DNA from: Sipunculus nudus | Taxonomy: Eukaryota; Annelida; Sipuncula; Golfingiida; Sipunculidae | DNA: 64,000 nt | Assembly (NCBI GenBank): GCA_026874595.1 | Contig: CM049317.1 | Coordinates: forward strand, 67,734,118-67,798,117 | Direction: 5' to 3' | In this document: positions 60,253 to 64,000 of the stretch, piece after piece | Position numbering within the stretch: position 1 is the stretch's first letter | Layout: the number at the start of each line of letters is the position of its first letter | The notes under the pieces: model-generated | What the model was told of the DNA's origin: nothing | The model's database searches: none | Seen by the model: only the letters and a program-made list of their open reading frames with translations | Program-made: the position numbers and the translations under genes

Positions 60253-60839
60253 GTAAGTTCATGCATAGGTTCATATATATGGCTTATGAAATACCTTACC
60301 GTATAATTACAATGATTCCTAAATAAGACAGGGTTCATTTACATGACACGTATGTTCACTTTAAATATTTAACTGTTAGAATAAAAGAGACTCTGATAGA
60401 AGTTCAAAACGCTTTAAAAAGATCTTACATAAATTCACTTGTAAACAATAATGACACATAGTACAAAAATGAAAATAGGTTTAAGTAAATTCTCTAAAAA
60501 GTATCTCAACCTCCGTAATTTAGGAAGTTTAGTAAATATTCAGATAATAACAAAACTGAGGTACACACTCGTGTAATAATACAGAAAAATGCATCACTTC
60601 CAGGTATCTGTGGTTATTGTAATGAATTGTTTCAACAGTCATGTAAGTGACAGGGAAGTAGGTACGGACATTGCAGACCCTTTTAGCTTGTGGTCATTTC
60701 ATTGATGAGTGCAAACAGTTTTATTCGTTGAAGATGAAGGATATTATTTCTATGTTATGATCCATTGTTAAACAAATTGCCAATCAGTTCTGATAACAGT
60801 ATCACTTACATAGTGCTCCAAATCATACTTTTGCCCTAT

Positions 60840-61650
60840 CGATTCTGTAATATAGGTCACCGTGACCTATATTTTGGGTTCGAATGAGACTTCTAAAGGG
60901 CCTCCATTAACGTTCAGTCAGAGCTTTCTAGAATTAACGTGTATGATTTGTTCTCCGTTCATGACCGGGCGGCCCGGACAACAGACTACGGAGCCCCACT
61001 ATTATTGCGCAGTTGCCTTTTAGTTAGCTTAGATGAAATAGGATAATGGCCGCTAGTTTATGGTATATCGTATCAGATATGCCCTTGATCTGACCTGTAG
61101 AATATGTACGTTATCTTGGAGCACCCTCCAATCAAAACGTGTCCATGATCGCGCAGGAAAAGTCTGCAGGTCAATATACCCCCATCCCCATCAGGTCAGC
61201 GAATTCGCAAGGATCTCACTCAGGACGCATATAGAACAGCTATGTACTCTTTTCTGGTATCCAGACTGGCCTACAACAATGGGTTTTTGAACAGACTGCC
61301 TAGAACCCTGATACATTAGAATTCTGCTGCATATGTTACACGTACTCGGAGAAGGGATCACATTGCCGGTCCCGTAGGCACTGTACTGGCTCCCAATCAG
61401 CCAGTGAATCATATGTTAAATCCTCTTGCTGTCTTTAAAGGTTGTTCACATCCTTAGTGCCCGATACTGAATACCTCAATAAGCTGCAATTAACCTAAAC
61501 ACCACATTGGCGTCTTCGTTTTTTCAACCCCCTGTTTATGAAATTCACTAAATCCAGAACTACGCAAGCCATCTTCACTTCTGATTATCAAAAAGACCCT
61601 GAAGACCACTCTATTTAACTAGCATACAGAAACTGAATAGCACACAGAAA
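60840..61650 (+). mobile_element. CR1-like LINE 3' fragment, second copy
   Basis: Aligns with 1486-2290, including SRLAYNNGFL, PVNH-type region, and KKTLKTTLF at the end. Frames are broken. It sits between a relic CTLD1 exon and a 5' block, the same order as at the left end of the window. Confidence 0.6.
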
Positions 61651-61680
61651 TGTGTCACACATACACTTGCGTTCTAATTG

Positions 61681-61684
<4 letters not shown>

Positions 61685-61732
<48 letters not shown>
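61685..61732. repeat. (TA)n microsatellite
   Basis: TA tract after the CR1 fragment, matching the place of the tract at 2312. Confidence 0.9.
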
Positions 61733-61736
<4 letters not shown>

Positions 61737-61769
61737 GAGCACTAGTTAAGTATCTGGACAAGTTTGATA

Positions 61770-61905
61770 CGAGGCCCGCCCAGATTAAAATGTATCTGGG
61801 CCAGTCCAGATTATAATCAAGTCTTGGCCGGCCAAGTTTTAAATTGGACCATCCCAGAGTAAAATTTTGATCTGGGCCTGACCAGCCCAGATTAAAATCC
61901 TGTGG
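61770..61905. repeat. Degenerate GGCCCAGATT minisatellite, second copy
   Basis: Repeats of CCAGATTAAAAT and CTGGGCC-like units, fewer than at 2375. Confidence 0.6.
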
Positions 61906-62100
61906 TGGACATTTCATGAATACAAACTTGTCTGGTCATGTTTTAAACTGGATTAGATTCTTCATCTACCCTTCACCAGCTGATAGTTAGTGTAATAATA
62001 TCATGAATTCTATCAAAGAACCTGAATATTTTCCAGATGCACCATTCATTAAATCAAAAACACTTGCTACTTGCAAAATATTGACGGAGCTGGCTGTACT

Positions 62101-62156
62101 TTATATCGTATAGACAGGGGTGCGGGGATAACTAAGTTGAACTCAGCTGAGTAATG
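62101..62156 (+). promoter_or_regulatory. Orphan conserved 5' block
   Basis: GGATAACTAAGTTGAACTC is present, but no signal exon follows: sequence switches at about 62160 to that found at 21180. It marks a breakpoint of the array. Confidence 0.35.
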
Positions 62157-62782
62157 AATGAGGTCACATGGTACGAATTTTTACCACGAACCGCTTATTG
62201 GAGCTTTGTCTATGACACGTGAACTATCTGCCAATCACAAGAATGATTTCGTTGACGAGACAGATGTTTATGCAAATTAAAACGTTACATGAATAAGATC
62301 GGTCAGTTGACAGCATGAATGTCGGAGTAACTTTCATTTAATGCAAGAACTTCCGCTCTATTTGAAATCAAATGAGATCCATTTCCAATCGCTCAATAAT
62401 TTTTTGGTGGCATAAGTTGAAGGGATTATTTTCAAGAGAATCTGGCAAAATTTGCACCGACCTGGAGATTTTATGGGGCATTGTAATGCCCATATTTTGC
62501 TATGTACAACTCGTTGGAAAACTCCCCACTAATCTGCAGCCCCCAGCCAGATAACAGAGGTTTATAAAGACCTCTGCTCTACCGTGTCAGTCTCGGTTAC
62601 ATACGGACGTTATTTGGGAACACAGACTCATTATTATAAGCACGGAATGTTAAAAAAAATGGAAACGTCATTTTTGCCTGTAAAGGCATTCTGAAAAATA
62701 AATTCATGATTATGATGTAATCGAATGTTGCCTTTGGTAATAGAACGCTTGAAAGTAGCAGCAAAGCGACTGACTTTTGATA

Positions 62783-62786
<4 letters not shown>

Positions 62787-62835
<49 letters not shown>
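62787..62835. repeat. (TA)n microsatellite before CTLD1 of copy 6
   Basis: TA tract upstream of the CTLD1 acceptor, absent from the same site in copy 3. Confidence 0.9.
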
Positions 62836-62842
<7 letters not shown>

Positions 62843-63567
62843 AGGAAATTTATAGGAACATCCTGGTACCAACAAAGCCACTTTGTTTTAATTTTATGTT
62901 ACAGCTAATGGATTTCGAATCATAGTTTCCAAAAGTCGAAATCAACCTGAAGCTAAAGCTTATTGTGGATATCATGGGATGAATTTGCTTGGGGAAATCA
63001 ATAGACAAGAGGAACAGGCAGTGATATCGGCCATGAAAGAAAGTTCTATTACAGAGTGTTGGATGTCGTTTGAACGGACGATATTTCATGATTGGACCCC
63101 AGTGCAGACTTTGACAGATAATGGAACCCTTAAAAGTGAGTTCAATCAACGATTCAAATATATAACTTTTAACTTATGGTACCGTATAATCACAATGATT
63201 CCTTAATAAGTTAGGGATTCACATATATGACACGTATGTTTACATTTACATGATTTTTTTAATTATCATAATAGTTTTATGTCTTTGCCAAACTATTTCA
63301 TCATTCAGGTAGTTCAGCAGGGTAAAAAGTAAATATATGTAGTCCGTTCGCTACCGAAAAAAAAATATTTTTAAAATTTCCTTTGAGTACATTCTACATG
63401 TATATGCCATCGTTCCAGCATTGAATAGGAAGGAAATTTTAAGTTCTATACCCAAGAACTGTGCAACTGTCACGAGGGACAAGATTCGAGCTGTCAACTG
63501 CTTGCAAAAGGTCAATGGTTATATCTGCTTTAAGACAGGTAAACTGCATATATACCGCATATTTTAT

Positions 63568-63570
63568 ATA

Positions 63571-63619
<49 letters not shown>
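63568..63619. repeat. (TTA)n microsatellite between CTLD1 and CTLD2 of copy 6
   Basis: Same intron position as in copies 1 and 3. Confidence 0.9.
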
Positions 63620-63621
<2 letters not shown>

Positions 63622-64000
63622 TTAATTAATTATATATTTATTTATTTAAGTTAGATACATGTTGGTAACTATCAGAGAAATATTCAAAATTATTACCGAA
63701 ATTCAGACTCCTTTCCGATTAGGATCTGTTTTTAAGCCATGATTCTTATTGCGACATAATATCTCATTACGGTGCCTATTTTCAGAATGTAAATGGTGTC
63801 CACCATGGAAATGCCAGTTTGTGAAGGATGGCTGCATAACGATACATCACCGTTCTCTAAACTGGTTTAACGCTCGTGCTGAGTGTAAGTAAATAGGTTC
63901 GGATTTGTGGCTCGCCGCCAATTGGGAGGAAACACTGAGTTCCTTTGTTATATTGGAACGTGATTTTTGGATCAGTTGGAGGAAGGAAGATTGGCATTTA

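Larger units (their letters stand above)
55888..60585. repeat. Segmental duplication, right copy (partner 15921-20590)
   Basis: Near-identical to the left copy over about 4.7 kb. Includes the 115-codon frame at 56262, whose left counterpart (16342) is broken, so it is not treated as a gene. Confidence 0.85.
59582..64000 (+). pseudogene. Copy 6: two-CTLD receptor, nonsense codon, cut by window edge
   Basis: Signal exon 59582-59696, CTLD1 exons 62905-63135 and 63419-63538 (231 and 120 bp, intact), and CTLD2 first half from 63786. In CTLD2 the GAA of copy 3 is TAA at 63890-63892 (after RAECK), so the protein would stop there. The base change also creates GTAAGT, a consensus donor, at 63886. CTLD1 differs from copy 3 by only a few residues. 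The remaining exons are outside the window. Confidence 0.65.

Noticed and set aside
1-64000. CRISPR array
   Set aside because: Repeats present are microsatellites, minisatellites and segmental copies; there are no regularly spaced repeats with unique spacers, and the DNA is eukaryotic.

Overview
The window is an AT-rich, intron-bearing animal nuclear sequence. Reasons: short exons bounded by GT..AG sites, long (TA)n and (TTA)n microsatellites, and decayed eukaryotic transposons (CR1-like LINE, APE-type LINE, ISL2EU-like, pogo/Tigger, tRNA-derived SINE). The transposon mix and the style of lectin expansion suggest a marine invertebrate, possibly a mollusc or other lophotrochozoan. That placement is inference only. 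There are no bacterial-type operons.

The main content is a + strand tandem cluster of one receptor-like gene family that I assembled from exon homology between copies. The family layout is: signal-peptide exon, optional Ser/Thr-rich spacer exon, two exons for a first C-type lectin-like domain (CTLD1), two exons for a second (CTLD2), a 16-codon stalk exon, a transmembrane exon, and one long cytoplasmic-tail exon with or without a short last exon. Nearly all extracellular exon junctions are phase 1. Two copies can be read through completely: copy 1 (3237-8330, 574 codons including stop) and copy 3 (19592-25608, 485 codons including stop, if the signal exon joins CTLD1 directly). Copy 4 (31421-36003) is a divergent paralogue with frame problems. 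Copy 6 (59582 to the right edge) has a nonsense codon in CTLD2. Copy 2 (14777-15640), copy 5 (53241-54912) and fragments near 257-370, 18497-18823, 20178-20272, 29400-29500, 58500-58810 and 60180-60252 are relics. The array looks like a receptor family undergoing birth and death.

Layout: 1-2900 relic exon, CR1 fragment, minisatellite and conserved 5' block; 2840-8330 copy 1; 8331-14150 repeat-rich intergenic DNA with a pogo-type MITE and hammerhead-like motifs; 14156-14566 SINE; 14777-15640 copy 2; about 15920-20590 a segment duplicated at about 55890-60585; 19592-26215 copy 3; 26216-31100 repeats with a 1.25 kb insertion and a foldback; 31110-36003 copy 4; 38349-43002 a LINE between 82-bp target duplications; 44470-47889 a dead ISL2EU-like transposon (THAP/DDE on +, SWIM/YqaJ on -); 49852-51070 a pogo/Tigger remnant; 52914-54912 copy 5; 55890-60585 the second duplicate; 60800-62156 a second CR1 fragment, minisatellite and 5' block; 62240-64000 copy 6.

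If expressed, copies 1 and 3 would be single-pass cell-surface proteins with two lectin-like ectodomains and an intracellular tail. The tail carries conserved tyrosines (DYSTI, GEYSVCRF) and a CxxCxC patch near the membrane. An immune or self/non-self recognition role is plausible from the architecture and tandem expansion, but nothing in the sequence proves it.
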